A stretch of 64,000 nt of DNA, from assembly GCA_964019055.1 (NCBI GenBank), contig OZ025223.1, positions 6,128,625 to 6,192,624 on the forward strand, read 5' to 3'. The DNA comes from Anthopleura xanthogrammica. Lineage: Eukaryota; Cnidaria; Anthozoa; Actiniaria; Actiniidae. Positions 45,643 to 61,000 of the stretch are shown one piece after another. The translations under genes were made by a program, and so were the position numbers. The notes beneath the pieces are model-generated. The model saw nothing but the letters and a program-made list of their open reading frames with translations. It did not search any database and was not told where the DNA came from. Within the stretch, counting starts at the first letter, position 1, and each line of letters begins with the position of its first letter.

Positions 45643-47825
45643 ATCCAATCCATCTCGTGTACATTCTTATTCCTGTACATTCATTCAATCCATCTCGTGT
45701 ACATTCTTATTCCGATGCACCCATCTAATCCATCTCGTGTACAATCTTATTATCATACGCCCATCCAATCCATGTCATGTACATTCTTATTATTATACTC
45801 CACCCCAATCCATCTCGTTTACAATCTTGTTATTATACGCCCATCCAACAATCCATGTCGTGTACATTCTTATTCTGATGCACCCATCTAATCCATCTCG
45901 TGTACATTCTTATTCTGATACACCCATCCAATCCATCTCGTGTACATTCTTATTCTAATGCACCCATCCAATCCATCTCGTGTACATTCCTATTCTGATG
46001 CACCCATCCAATCCATCTCGTGTACATTCTTATTCTGATGCACCCATCCAATCCATCTCGTGTACATTCTTATTCTGATACACCCATCCAATCCATCTCG
46101 TGTACATTCTTATTCTGATACACGCATCCAATCCATCTCGTGTACATTCTTATTCTAATGCACCCATCCAATCCATCTCGTGTACATTCCTATTCTGATT
46201 TACCCATCCAATCCATCTCGTGTACATTCTTATTCTGATGCACCCATCCAATCCATCTCGTGTACATTCTTATTCTGATGCACCCATCCAATCCATCTCG
46301 TGTACATTCTTATTCTGATACACCCATCCAATCCATCTCGTGTACATTCTTATTCTGATGCACCCAACCAATCCATATCGTGTACATTCTTATTCTGATA
46401 CACCCATCCAATCCATCTCGTGTACATTCTTATTCCGATGCACCCATCTAATCCATCTCGTGTACAATCTTATTATCATACGCCCATCCAATCCATGTCA
46501 TGTACATTCTTATTATTATACTCCACCCCAATCCATCTCGTTTACAATCTTGTTATTATACGCCCATCCAACAATCCATGTCGTGTACATTCTTATTCTG
46601 ATGCACCCATCTAATCCATCTCGTGTACATTCTTATTCTGATACACCCATCCAATCCATCTCGTGTACATTCTTATTCTAATGCACCCATCCAATCCATC
46701 TCGTGTACATTCCTATTCTGATGCACCCATCCAATCCATCTCGTGTACATTCTTATTCTGATGCACCCATCCAATCCATCTCGTGTACATTCTTATTCTG
46801 ATACACCCATCCAATCCATCTCGTGTACATTCTTATTCTGATACACGCATCCAATCCATCTCGTGTACATTCTTATTCTAATGCACCCATCCAATCCATC
46901 TCGTGAACATTCCTATTCTGATTTACCCATCCAATCCATCTCGTGTACATTCTTATTCTGATGCACCCATCCAATCCATCTCGTGTACATTCTTATTCTG
47001 ATGCACCCATCCAATCCATCTCGTGTACATTCTTATTCTGATACACCCATCCAATCCATCTCGTGTACATTGTTATTCTAATGCACCCAACCAATCCATA
47101 TCGTGTACATTCTTATTCTGATACACCCATCCAATCCATCTCGTGTACATTCTTATTCTGATGCACCCATCCAATCGATCTCGCGTATATTCTTATTCTG
47201 ATGCACCCATCCAATCAATGTCGCGTATATTCTTATTCTGATGCACCCATCCAATCGATCTCGCGTATATTCTTATTCTGATGCACCCATCCAATCCATT
47301 TCGTGTACATTCTTATTCTCATGCACCCATCGAATCCATTTCGTGTACATTGTTAATCTGATGCACCCATCCAATCCATCTCGTGTACATTGTTATTCTG
47401 ATGCACCCATCCAATCCATCTCGTGTACATTCTTATTCTGATACACCCATCCAATCCATCTCGTGTACATTCTTATTCTGATGCACCCAACCAATCCATA
47501 TCGTGTACATTCTTATTCTGATACACCCATCCAATCCATCTCGTGTACATTCTTATTCTGATGCACCCATCCAATTCATCTCGCGTATATTCTTATTCTG
47601 ATGCACCCATCCAATCAATGTCGCGTATATTCTTATTCTGATGCACCCATCCAATCGATCTCGCGTATATTCTTATTCTGATGCACCCATCCAATCCATT
47701 TCGTGTACATTCTTATTCTCATGCACCCATCGAATCCATTTCGTGTACATTGTTAATCTGATGCACCCATCCAATCCATCTCGTGTACATTGTTATTCTG
47801 ATGCACCCATCCAATCCATTTCGTG
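45643..47825. repeat. A array 14: 40-bp minisatellite, about 54 copies, with 723-bp and 400-bp internal duplications
   Basis: The variant block starting TTCCGATGCACCCATCTAAT occurs at about 45710 and again 723 bp later (18 monomers plus the 3-bp insertion in CCAACAATCC). A ten-monomer block with GCGTATATTC units recurs after exactly 400 bp (about 47241 and 47641). The array ends TCCATTTCGTG. Confidence 0.95.
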
Positions 47826-50800
47826 AATATGATTTTGGATACTCCAGAATATGATTTTGGATACTCCAGAATATGATTTTGGATACTCCAGAATATGATT
47901 TTGGATCCTCCAGAATATGATTTTGGATACTCCAGAATATGATTTTGGATACTCCAGAATATGATTTTGGATACTCCAGAATATGATTTTGGATACTCCA
48001 GAATATGATTTTGGATACTCCAGAATATGATTTTGGATACTCCAGAATATGATTTTGGATACTCCAGAATATGATTTTGGATACTCCAGAATATGATTTT
48101 GGATCCTCCAGAATATGATTTTGGATACTCCAGAATATGATTGGATCCTCCAGAATATGATTTTGGATCCTCCAGAATATGAAGTTGGATCCCCCAGAAT
48201 ATGATTGGATCCTCCATAATATGATTTTGGATGCTCCAGAATATGATTGGATCCTCCAGAATATGATTTTGGATCCTGCAGAATATGATTGGATCCTCCA
48301 GAATATGATTTTGGAATTTCCATTATATGATCGGATCCTCCAGAATATGATTTTGGATACTCCAGAATATGATCGGATCCTCCAGTATATGATTTTGGAT
48401 CCTCCAGAGTATGATTGGATCCTCCGGAATATGATTTTGGATCCTCGAGAATATGAAGTTGGATCCCCCAGAATATGATTGGATCCTCCAGAATACGATT
48501 TTGGATCCTCCAGAATATGATTGGATCCTCCAGAATATGATTTTGGATACTCCATTATATGATTGGATCCTCCAGAATATGATTTTGGATCCTCCAGAAT
48601 ATGATTGGATCCTCCAGAATATGATTTTGGATCCTCCAGAATATGATTTTGGATCCTCCAGAATATGAAGTTGGATCCCCCAGAATATGATTGGATCCTC
48701 CAGAATACGATTTTGGATCCTCCAGAATATGATTGGATCCTCCAGAATATGATTTTGGATCCTGCAGAATATGATTGGATCCTCCAGAATATGATTTTGG
48801 ATCCTCCAGAATATGATTGGATCCTCCAGAATATGATTTTGGATCCTCCAGAATATGATTTTGGATCCTCCAGAATATGATTTTGGATACTCCAGAATAT
48901 GATTTTGGATACTCCAGAATATGATTTTGGATACTCCAGAATATGATTTTGGATACTCCAGAATATGATTTTGGATACTCCAGAATATGATTTTGGATAC
49001 TCCAGAATATGATTTTGGATCCTCCAGAATATGATTTTGGATACTCCAGAATATGATTGGATCCTCCAGAATATGATTTTGGATCCTCCAGAATATGATT
49101 TTGGATACTCCAGAATATGATTGGATCCTCCAGAATATGATTTTGGATCCTCCAGAATATGAAGTTGGATCCCCCAGAATATGATTGGATCCTCCATAAT
49201 ATGATTTTGGATGCTCCAGAATATGATTGGATCCTCCAGAATATGATTTTGGATCCTGCAGAATATGATTGGATCCTCCAGAATATGATTTTGGATTTTC
49301 CATTATATGATCGGATCCTCCAGAATATGATTTTGGATACTCCAGAATATGATCGGATCCTCCAGTATATGATTTTGGATCCTCCAGAGTATGATTGGAT
49401 CCTCCGGAATATGATTTTGGATCCTCGAGAATATGAAGTTGGATCCCCCAGAATATGATTGGATCCTCCAGAATACGATTTTGGATCCTCCAGAATATGA
49501 TTGGATCCTCCAGAATATGATTTTGGATACTCCATTATATGATTGGATCCTCCAGAATATGATTTTGGATCCTCCAGAATATGATTGGATCCTCCAGAAT
49601 ATGATTTTGGATCCTCCAGAATATGATTTTGGATCCTCCAGAATATGAAGTTGGATCCCCCAGAATATGATTGGATCCTCCAGAATACGATTTTGGATCC
49701 TCCAGAATATGATTGGATCCTCCAGAATATGATTTTGGATCCTGCAGAATATGATTGGATCCTCCAGAATATGATTTTGTATCCTCCAGAATATGATTGG
49801 ATCCTCCAGAATATGATTTTGGTCCTCCAGAATATGAAGTTGGATCCCCCAGAATATGATTGGATCCTCCATAATATGATTTTGGATCCTCCAGAATATG
49901 ATTGGATCCTCCAGAATATGATTTTGGATCCTGCAGAATATGATTGGATCCTCCAGAATATGATTTTTGATTTTCCATTATATGATCGGATCCTCCAGAA
50001 TATGATTTTGGATACTCCAGAATATGATCGGATCCTCCAGAATATGATTTTGGATCCTCCAGAGTATGATTGGATCCTCCAGAATATGATTTTGGATCCT
50101 CCAGAATATGAAGTTGGATCCCCCAGAATATGATTGGATCCTCCAGAATACGATTGGATCCTCCAGAATATGATTTTGGATACTCCATTATATGATTGGA
50201 TCCTCCAGAATATGATTTTGGATACTCCATTATATGATTGGAACCTCCAGAATATGATTTTGGATACTCCAGAATATGATCGGATCCTCCAGAATATGAT
50301 TTTGGATACTCCAGAATATGATCGGATCCTCCAGAATTTGATTTTGGATCCTCCAGAATATGATTGGATCCTCCAGAATATGATTTTGGATCCTCCAGAA
50401 TATGAAGTTGGATCCCCCAGAATATGATTGGATCCTCCAGAATACGATTTTTGATCCTCCAGAATATGATTGGATCCTCCAGAATATGATTTTGGATCGT
50501 GCAGAATATGATTGGATCCTCCAGAATATGATTTTGGATACTCCATTATATGATTGGATCCTCCAGAATATGATTTTGGATACTCCAGAATATGATCAGA
50601 TCCTCCAGAATATGATTTTGGATACTCCAGAATATGATTGGATCCTCCAGAATATGATTTTGGATCCTCCAGAATATGATTGGATCCTCCAGAATATGAT
50701 TTTGGATCCTCTAGAATATGATTTTGGATCCTGCAGAATATGATTGGATCCTTCAGAATATGATTTTGGATCCTGCAGAATATGATTGGATCCTCCAAAT

Positions 50801-53708
50801 ATGATTTTGGATACTCCATAATATGATTGGATCCTCCAGAATATGATTTTGGATCCTCCAGAATATGATTTTGGATCCTCCAGAATATGATTTTGGATAC
50901 TCCAGAATATGATTTTGGATCCTCCAGAATATGGTTTTGGATCCTCCAGAATATGATTTTGGATCCTCCAGAATATGATTGGATCCTCCAGAAAATGATT
51001 TTGGATCCTCCAGAATATGATTTTGGATCCTCCAGAATATGATTTTGGATCCTCCAGAATATGGTTTTGGATCCTCCAGAATATGATTTTGGATCCTCCA
51101 GAATATGGTTTTGGATCCTCCAGAATATGGTTTTGGATCCTCCAGAATATGATTTTGGATCCTCCAGAATATGATTTTGGATCCTCCAGAATATGATTTT
51201 GGATCCTCCAGAATATGATTTTGGATCCTCCAGAATATGATTTTGGATCCTCCAGAATATGATTTTGGATCCTCCAGAATATGATTTTGGATCCTCCAGA
51301 ATATGATTTTGGATCCTCCAGAATATGATTTTGGATCCTCCAGAATATGATTTTGGATCCTCCAGAATATGATTTTGGATCCTCCAGAATATGATTTTGG
51401 ATCCTCCAGAATATGATTTTGGATCCTCCAGAATATGATTTTGGATCCTCCAGAATATGATTTTGGATCCTCCAGAATATGATTTTGGATCCTCCAGAAT
51501 ATGATTTTGGATCCTCCAGAATATGATTTTGGATCCTCCAGAATATGGTTTTGGATCCTCCAGAATATGATTTTGGATCCTCCAGAATATGATTGGATCC
51601 TCCAGAATATGATTTTGGATCCTCTAGAATATGATTTTGGATCCTGCAGAATATGATTGGATCCTTCAGAATATGATTTTGGATCCTGCAGAATATGATT
51701 GGATCCTCCAAATATGATTTTGGATACTCCATAATATGATTGGATCCTCCAGAATATGATTTTGGATCCTCCAGAATATGATTTTGGATCCTCCAGAATA
51801 TGATTTTGGATACTCCAGAATATGGTTTTGGATCCTCCAGAATATGATTTTGGATCCTCCAGAATATGATTTTGGATCCTCCAGAAAATGATTTTGGATC
51901 CTCCAGAATATGATTTTGGATCCTCCAGAATATGGTTTTGGATCCTCCAGAATATGATTTTGGATCCTCCAGAATATGATTGGATCCTCCAGAATATGAT
52001 TTTGGATCCTCTAGAATATGATTTTGGATCCTGCAGAATATGATTGGATCCTTCAGAATATGATTTTGGATCCTGCAGAATATGATTGGATCCTCCAAAT
52101 ATGATTTTGGATACTCCATAATATGATTGGATCCTCCAGAATATGATTTTGGATCCTCCAGAATATGATTTTGGATCCTCCAGAATATGATTTTGGATAC
52201 TCCAGAATATGGTTTTGGATCCTCCAGAATATGATTTTGGATCCTCCAGAATATGATTTTGGATCCTCCAGAAAATGATTTTGGATCCTCCAGAATATGA
52301 TTTTGGATCCTCCAGAATATGATTTTGGATCCTCCAGAATATGGTTTTGGATCCTCCAGAATATGATTTTGGATCCTCCAGAATATGGTTTTGGATCCTC
52401 CAGAATATGATTTTGGATCCTCCAGAATATGATTTTGGATCCTCCAGAATATGATTTTGGATCCTCCAGAATATGATTTTGGATCCTCCAGAATATGATT
52501 TTGGATCCTCCAGAATATGATTTTGGATCCTCCAGAATATGATTTTGGATCCTCCAGAATATGATTTTGGATCCTCCAGAATATGATTTTGGATCCTCCA
52601 GAATATGATTTTGGATCCTCCAGAATATGATTTTGGATCCTCCAGAATATGATTTTGGATCCTCCAGAATATGATTTTGGATCCTCCAGAATATGGTTTT
52701 GGATCCTCCAGAATATGATTTTGGATCCTCCAGAATATGATTGGATCCTCCAGAATATGATTTTGGATCCTCTAGAATATGATTTTGGATCCTGCAGAAT
52801 ATGATTGGATCCTTCAGAATATGATTTTGGATCCTGCGGAATATGATTGGATCCTCCAAATATGATTTTGGATACTCAATAATATGATTGGATCCTCCAG
52901 AATATGATTTTGGATCCTCCAGAATATGATTTTGGATACTCCAGAATATGATTTTGGATCCTCCAGAATATGGTTTTGGATCCTCCAGAATATGATTTTG
53001 GATCCTCCAGAATATGATTTTGGATCCTCCAGAAAATGATTTTGGATCCTCCAGAATATGATTTTGGATCCTCCAGAATATGATTTTGGATCCTCCAGAA
53101 TATGGTTTTGGATCCTCCAGAATATGATTTTGGATCCTCCAGAATATGGTTTTGGATCCTCCAGAATATGATTTTGGATCCTCCAGAATATGATTTTGGA
53201 TCCTCCAGAATATGATTTTGGATCCTCCAGAATATGATTTTGGATCCTCCAGAATATGATTTTGGATCCTCCAGAATATGATTTTGGATCCTCCAGAATA
53301 TGATTTTGGATCCTCCAGAATATGATTTTGGATCCTCCAGAATATGATTTTGGATCCTCCAGAATATGATTTTGGATCCTCCAGAATATGATTTTGGATC
53401 CTCCAGAATATGATTTTGGATCCTCCAGAATATGATTTTGGATCCTCCAGAATATGATTTTGGATCCTCCAGAATATGATTTTGGATCCTCCAGAATATG
53501 ATTTTGGATCCTCCAGAATATGATTTTGGATCCTCCAGAATATGATTTTGGATCCTCCAGAATATGATTTTGGATCCTCCAGAATATGATTTTGGATCCT
53601 CCAGAATATGGTTTTGGATCCTCCAGAATATGATTTTGGATCCTCCAGAATATGATTTTGGATCCTCCAGAATATGATTTTGGATCCTCCAGAATATGAT
53701 TTTGGATC
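47826..53708. repeat. B array 10: 22-bp and 42-bp minisatellite, about 270 monomers
   Basis: This is the largest array with layered structure: GGATACTCC 22-mers (to about 48130), 20+22 dimer blocks with markers GAAGTTGGATCCCCC, GAATACGATT, CCTGCAG and CTCCATTATATG that recur as large blocks (about 48180-48670 and again 980 bp later), then pure GGATCCTCC 22-mers from about 51000, punctuated by a repeated CTCTAGAATATG...CCTCCAAATATG marker set. Minus-strand frames up to 754 codons are artefacts. Confidence 0.95.
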
Positions 53709-54368
53709 CAACTGAATATGTGTTTTTGATGAAAAAATTAGTTCTAGCCGATATTCTTGGTTTGAAATCCTTCCCAATGGAGTAAAATAACAAAAGCCAT
53801 CTGATGGCCACCATAATAAAAATGATATAACAAAAGAATGGATTGAATTTATTTTAGGTAAATCCCCCCAACACGGTGGCTATGACGTCATGTGCAAACG
53901 AAGAACAGACCTTCCCCAAGACTCATTCAAGCGCTCAGGAAACTGATTGTACTTGCCAGGAGTCTTTTCCTTATTGGATGATAAAACAATCAGACTTTAA
54001 TCCGAGAAATGATAAGTGTATGTAAACACATTTTTGTTTGGTATCAAGCAACATCTGCCTTTAACCATGAATGAGAATTACAGTGATGCCGAGTATTATG
54101 TGTTCTTCCTAGAGACAGCTTTTCATTTATTTGTTTAATAGCTTTGGTCTTGCTCTTGTAAACAAGTAAATCGATATTGTCTTTCTGTTAAGATATGAGA
54201 GGGGAGTAAGGTTAATGACCGGCGAAGGGGGAGCCCTTAGGGGGGTCTGGGGGCATGGTTTAATGGAATTTGCCTTAAAAAGTGACAAAAAACCTACTGA
54301 CTTTGACATGGTACTAGTTCTAGCTGGACCCACTTTAATTGATGCGCGCTCATCGAAGAAGAAGCGAT
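53709..54368 (+). repeat. E module copy 5
   Basis: It has the AAAAGCCATCTG subtype and lies 10,222 bp from copy 4. Confidence 0.92.
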
Positions 54369-55023
54369 CAATCTCGTGTACATTCTTACTGTGATGCACC
54401 CAACCAATCCATCTCGTTTACATTCTTATTCTGATGCACCCATCCAATCCATCTCGTGTACATTCTTATTCTGATACACCCATCCAATCCATCTCGTGTA
54501 CATTCTTATTCTAATGCACCCATCCAATCCATCTCGTGTACATTCTTATTCTGATGCACCCATCCAATCCATCTCGTGTACATTCTTATTCTGATACACC
54601 CATCCAATCCATCTCGTGTACATTCTTATTCTGATGCACCCATCCAATCCATCTCGTGTACATTCTTATTCTGATTCACCCATCCAACCCATCTCGTGTA
54701 CATTCTTATTCTGATGCACCCATCCAATCCATCTCGTGTACATTCTTACTGTGATGCACCCATCCAATCCATCTCGTGTACGTTCTTATTCTGATGCACC
54801 CATCCAATCCATCTCGTGTACAATCTTATTCTGATACACCAATCCAATCCATCTCGTGTACATTGTGATTCTGATGCACCCATCCAATCCATCTCGTGTA
54901 CATTGTTATTCTGATGCACCCATCCAATCCATCTCGTGTACATTCTTACTGTGATGCACCCATCCAATCCATCTCGTGTACATTCTTACTGTGATGCACC
55001 CATTCAATCCATCTCGTGTACAA
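54369..55023. repeat. A array 15: 40-bp minisatellite, about 16 copies
   Basis: It is the duplicate of array 13, exactly one monomer shorter. One unit has CGTTTACATTC. Confidence 0.94.
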
Positions 55024-55068
55024 TCTCCAGAATATGATTGGATCCTCCAGAATATGATTGGATACTCT
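55024..55068. repeat. Two B monomers joining A to C
   Basis: It is the same bridge as at 32251-32293. Confidence 0.8.
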
Positions 55069-55825
55069 AAAATATACTCGGGTATTCTCGAGAATGTGAA
55101 CTTTTGTCCGAAAAAAAAATAGTGTAGGTGTATTTACGATTCCTCTTGTCCTTCTCAAAATGGATCTGATTAATATTTTATCCTCATGGCTGAGGTTTAT
55201 GGAATTAATTTGTTTTTATTGATTGATGAACCAGGACCATACTTCCAGACATCGATTGCTGAAGCATCGTATGGACTTACGGCTACGCTGGAGATTTCGG
55301 CCCCAACACCGCTATCCCGGGAGGACATTACTGACTGATCAGGAAGCTCGGCCGAAGCCTAAGGGAGAGGTTAGTCGGCCCCTAGACCGTAGATGATTAA
55401 CCCCTTGCTATGAACAGCACACCCGGTATGTCGCTTGTTTCGCTGATGCTTTTGTCGCTACGGTTATTCCTTTCCATGTGGGATGTGTTTTGAAAAACCC
55501 ACATGCAAGGTATAAACGATTCAGCTTGGCCGGGAGGATTTGTTTTCCTAACCCTCAGAATATTTTGACAGTTGGCATTTTTTTGGCATAAGTGAGATTT
55601 GCAAATGTATACCGAGCATGCGCATAAGTATATAGGTATTATAATCAGCAGGAGCCGGTAGTACGAAGCCTGGATAAAGTTATCCACCGCATAAGAGTTA
55701 TCCAGTGTATAGAATTTGTATAGGTTTTATCCGTTGGAAAAGCATTTATCTCGGTGGATAGCGCGGCCCCAGAAGAAAAAAAACAAACAAACAAACAAAA
55801 TGGAAACGACCCAAAATCTGCCGAT
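55069..55825 (+). repeat. C module copy 10
   Basis: It is the sister of copy 9 (shared GGTAGTACG and TTATCCAGTG), differing by one T (GGAATTAATTT). Confidence 0.92.
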
Positions 55826-58008
55826 ATCCAATCCATCTCGTGTACATTCTTATTCCTGTACATTCATTCAATCCATCTCGTGTACATTCTTATTCCGATG
55901 CACCCATCTAATCCATCTCGTGTACAATCTTATTATCATACGCCCATCCAATCCATGTCATGTACATTCTTATTATTATACTCCACCCCAATCCATCTCG
56001 TTTACAATCTTGTTATTATACGCCCATCCAACAATCCATGTCGTGTACATTCTTATTCTGATGCACCCATCTAATCCATCTCGTGTACATTCTTATTCTG
56101 ATACACCCATCCAATCCATCTCGTGTACATTCTTATTCTAATGCACCCATCCAATCCATCTCGTGTACATTCCTATTCTGATGCACCCATCCAATCCATC
56201 TCGTGTACATTCTTATTCTGATGCACCCATCCAATCCATCTCGTGTACATTCTTATTCTGATACACCCATCCAATCCATCTCGTGTACATTCTTATTCTG
56301 ATACACGCATCCAATCCATCTCGTGTACATTCTTATTCTAATGCACCCATCCAATCCATCTCGTGTACATTCCTATTCTGATTTACCCATCCAATCCATC
56401 TCGTGTACATTCTTATTCTGATGCACCCATCCAATCCATCTCGTGTACATTCTTATTCTGATGCACCCATCCAATCCATCTCGTGTACATTCTTATTCTG
56501 ATACACCCATCCAATCCATCTCGTGTACATTCTTATTCTGATGCACCCAACCAATCCATATCGTGTACATTCTTATTCTGATACACCCATCCAATCCATC
56601 TCGTGTACATTCTTATTCCGATGCACCCATCTAATCCATCTCGTGTACAATCTTATTATCATACGCCCATCCAATCCATGTCATGTACATTCTTATTATT
56701 ATACTCCACCCCAATCCATCTCGTTTACAATCTTGTTATTATACGCCCATCCAACAATCCATGTCGTGTACATTCTTATTCTGATGCACCCATCTAATCC
56801 ATCTCGTGTACATTCTTATTCTGATACACCCATCCAATCCATCTCGTGTACATTCTTATTCTAATGCACCCATCCAATCCATCTCGTGTACATTCCTATT
56901 CTGATGCACCCATCCAATCCATCTCGTGTACATTCTTATTCTGATGCACCCATCCAATCCATCTCGTGTACATTCTTATTCTGATACACCCATCCAATCC
57001 ATCTCGTGTACATTCTTATTCTGATACACGCATCCAATCCATCTCGTGTACATTCTTATTCTAATGCACCCATCCAATCCATCTCGTGAACATTCCTATT
57101 CTGATTTACCCATCCAATCCATCTCGTGTACATTCTTATTCTGATGCACCCATCCAATCCATCTCGTGTACATTCTTATTCTGATGCACCCATCCAATCC
57201 ATCTCGTGTACATTCTTATTCTGATACACCCATCCAATCCATCTCGTGTACATTGTTATTCTAATGCACCCAACCAATCCATATCGTGTACATTCTTATT
57301 CTGATACACCCATCCAATCCATCTCGTGTACATTCTTATTCTGATGCACCCATCCAATCGATCTCGCGTATATTCTTATTCTGATGCACCCATCCAATCA
57401 ATGTCGCGTATATTCTTATTCTGATGCACCCATCCAATCGATCTCGCGTATATTCTTATTCTGATGCACCCATCCAATCCATTTCGTGTACATTCTTATT
57501 CTCATGCACCCATCGAATCCATTTCGTGTACATTGTTAATCTGATGCACCCATCCAATCCATCTCGTGTACATTGTTATTCTGATGCACCCATCCAATCC
57601 ATCTCGTGTACATTCTTATTCTGATACACCCATCCAATCCATCTCGTGTACATTCTTATTCTGATGCACCCAACCAATCCATATCGTGTACATTCTTATT
57701 CTGATACACCCATCCAATCCATCTCGTGTACATTCTTATTCTGATGCACCCATCCAATTCATCTCGCGTATATTCTTATTCTGATGCACCCATCCAATCA
57801 ATGTCGCGTATATTCTTATTCTGATGCACCCATCCAATCGATCTCGCGTATATTCTTATTCTGATGCACCCATCCAATCCATTTCGTGTACATTCTTATT
57901 CTCATGCACCCATCGAATCCATTTCGTGTACATTGTTAATCTGATGCACCCATCCAATCCATCTCGTGTACATTGTTATTCTGATGCACCCATCCAATCC
58001 ATTTCGTG
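55826..58008. repeat. A array 16: 40-bp minisatellite, about 54 copies
   Basis: It has the same length and variant order as array 14 at a distance of 10,183 bp, including the 723-bp and 400-bp internal duplications. Confidence 0.95.
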
Positions 58009-61000
58009 AATATGATTTTGGATACTCCAGAATATGATTTTGGATACTCCAGAATATGATTTTGGATACTCCAGAATATGATTTTGGATCCTCCAGAATA
58101 TGATTTTGGATACTCCAGAATATGATTTTGGATACTCCAGAATATGATTTTGGATACTCCAGAATATGATTTTGGATACTCCAGAATATGATTTTGGATA
58201 CTCCAGAATATGATTTTGGATACTCCAGAATATGATTTTGGATACTCCAGAATATGATTTTGGATACTCCAGAATATGATTTTGGATCCTCCAGAATATG
58301 ATTTTGGATACTCCAGAATATGATTGGATCCTCCAGAATATGATTTTGGATCCTCCAGAATATGAAGTTGGATCCCCCAGAATATGATTGGATCCTCCAT
58401 AATATGATTTTGGATGCTCCAGAATATGATTGGATCCTCCAGAATATGATTTTGGATCCTGCAGAATATGATTGGATCCTCCAGAATATGATTTTGGAAT
58501 TTCCATTATATGATCGGATCCTCCAGAATATGATTTTGGATACTCCAGAATATGATCGGATCCTCCAGTATATGATTTTGGATCCTCCAGAGTATGATTG
58601 GATCCTCCGGAATATGATTTTGGATCCTCGAGAATATGAAGTTGGATCCCCCAGAATATGATTGGATCCTCCAGAATACGATTTTGGATCCTCCAGAATA
58701 TGATTGGATCCTCCAGAATATGATTTTGGATACTCCATTATATGATTGGATCCTCCAGAATATGATTTTGGATCCTCCAGAATATGATTGGATCCTCCAG
58801 AATATGATTTTGGATCCTCCAGAATATGATTTTGGATCCTCCAGAATATGAAGTTGGATCCCCCAGAATATGATTGGATCCTCCAGAATACGATTTTGGA
58901 TCCTCCAGAATATGATTGGATCCTCCAGAATATGATTTTGGATCCTGCAGAATATGATTGGATCCTCCAGAATATGATTTTGGATCCTCCAGAATATGAT
59001 TGGATCCTCCAGAATATGATTTTGGATCCTCCAGAATATGATTTTGGATCCTCCAGAATATGATTTTGGATACTCCAGAATATGATTTTGGATACTCCAG
59101 AATATGATTTTGGATACTCCAGAATATGATTTTGGATACTCCAGAATATGATTTTGGATACTCCAGAATATGATTTTGGATACTCCAGAATATGATTTTG
59201 GATCCTCCAGAATATGATTTTGGATACTCCAGAATATGATTGGATCCTCCAGAATATGATTTTGGATCCTCCAGAATATGATTTTGGATACTCCAGAATA
59301 TGATTGGATCCTCCAGAATATGATTTTGGATCCTCCAGAATATGAAGTTGGATCCCCCAGAATATGATTGGATCCTCCATAATATGATTTTGGATGCTCC
59401 AGAATATGATTGGATCCTCCAGAATATGATTTTGGATCCTGCAGAATATGATTGGATCCTCCAGAATATGATTTTGGATTTTCCATTATATGATCGGATC
59501 CTCCAGAATATGATTTTGGATACTCCAGAATATGATCGGATCCTCCAGTATATGATTTTGGATCCTCCAGAGTATGATTGGATCCTCCGGAATATGATTT
59601 TGGATCCTCGAGAATATGAAGTTGGATCCCCCAGAATATGATTGGATCCTCCAGAATACGATTTTGGATCCTCCAGAATATGATTGGATCCTCCAGAATA
59701 TGATTTTGGATACTCCATTATATGATTGGATCCTCCAGAATATGATTTTGGATCCTCCAGAATATGATTGGATCCTCCAGAATATGATTTTGGATCCTCC
59801 AGAATATGATTTTGGATCCTCCAGAATATGAAGTTGGATCCCCCAGAATATGATTGGATCCTCCAGAATACGATTTTGGATCCTCCAGAATATGATTGGA
59901 TCCTCCAGAATATGATTTTGGATCCTGCAGAATATGATTGGATCCTCCAGAATATGATTTTGTATCCTCCAGAATATGATTGGATCCTCCAGAATATGAT
60001 TTTGGTCCTCCAGAATATGAAGTTGGATCCCCCAGAATATGATTGGATCCTCCATAATATGATTTTGGATCCTCCAGAATATGATTGGATCCTCCAGAAT
60101 ATGATTTTGGATCCTGCAGAATATGATTGGATCCTCCAGAATATGATTTTTGATTTTCCATTATATGATCGGATCCTCCAGAATATGATTTTGGATACTC
60201 CAGAATATGATCGGATCCTCCAGAATATGATTTTGGATCCTCCAGAGTATGATTGGATCCTCCAGAATATGATTTTGGATCCTCCAGAATATGAAGTTGG
60301 ATCCCCCAGAATATGATTGGATCCTCCAGAATACGATTGGATCCTCCAGAATATGATTTTGGATACTCCATTATATGATTGGATCCTCCAGAATATGATT
60401 TTGGATACTCCATTATATGATTGGAACCTCCAGAATATGATTTTGGATACTCCAGAATATGATCGGATCCTCCAGAATATGATTTTGGATACTCCAGAAT
60501 ATGATCGGATCCTCCAGAATTTGATTTTGGATCCTCCAGAATATGATTGGATCCTCCAGAATATGATTTTGGATCCTCCAGAATATGAAGTTGGATCCCC
60601 CAGAATATGATTGGATCCTCCAGAATACGATTTTTGATCCTCCAGAATATGATTGGATCCTCCAGAATATGATTTTGGATCGTGCAGAATATGATTGGAT
60701 CCTCCAGAATATGATTTTGGATACTCCATTATATGATTGGATCCTCCAGAATATGATTTTGGATACTCCAGAATATGATCAGATCCTCCAGAATATGATT
60801 TTGGATACTCCAGAATATGATTGGATCCTCCAGAATATGATTTTGGATCCTCCAGAATATGATTGGATCCTCCAGAATATGATTTTGGATCCTCTAGAAT
60901 ATGATTTTGGATCCTGCAGAATATGATTGGATCCTTCAGAATATGATTTTGGATCCTGCAGAATATGATTGGATCCTCCAAATATGATTTTGGATACTCC

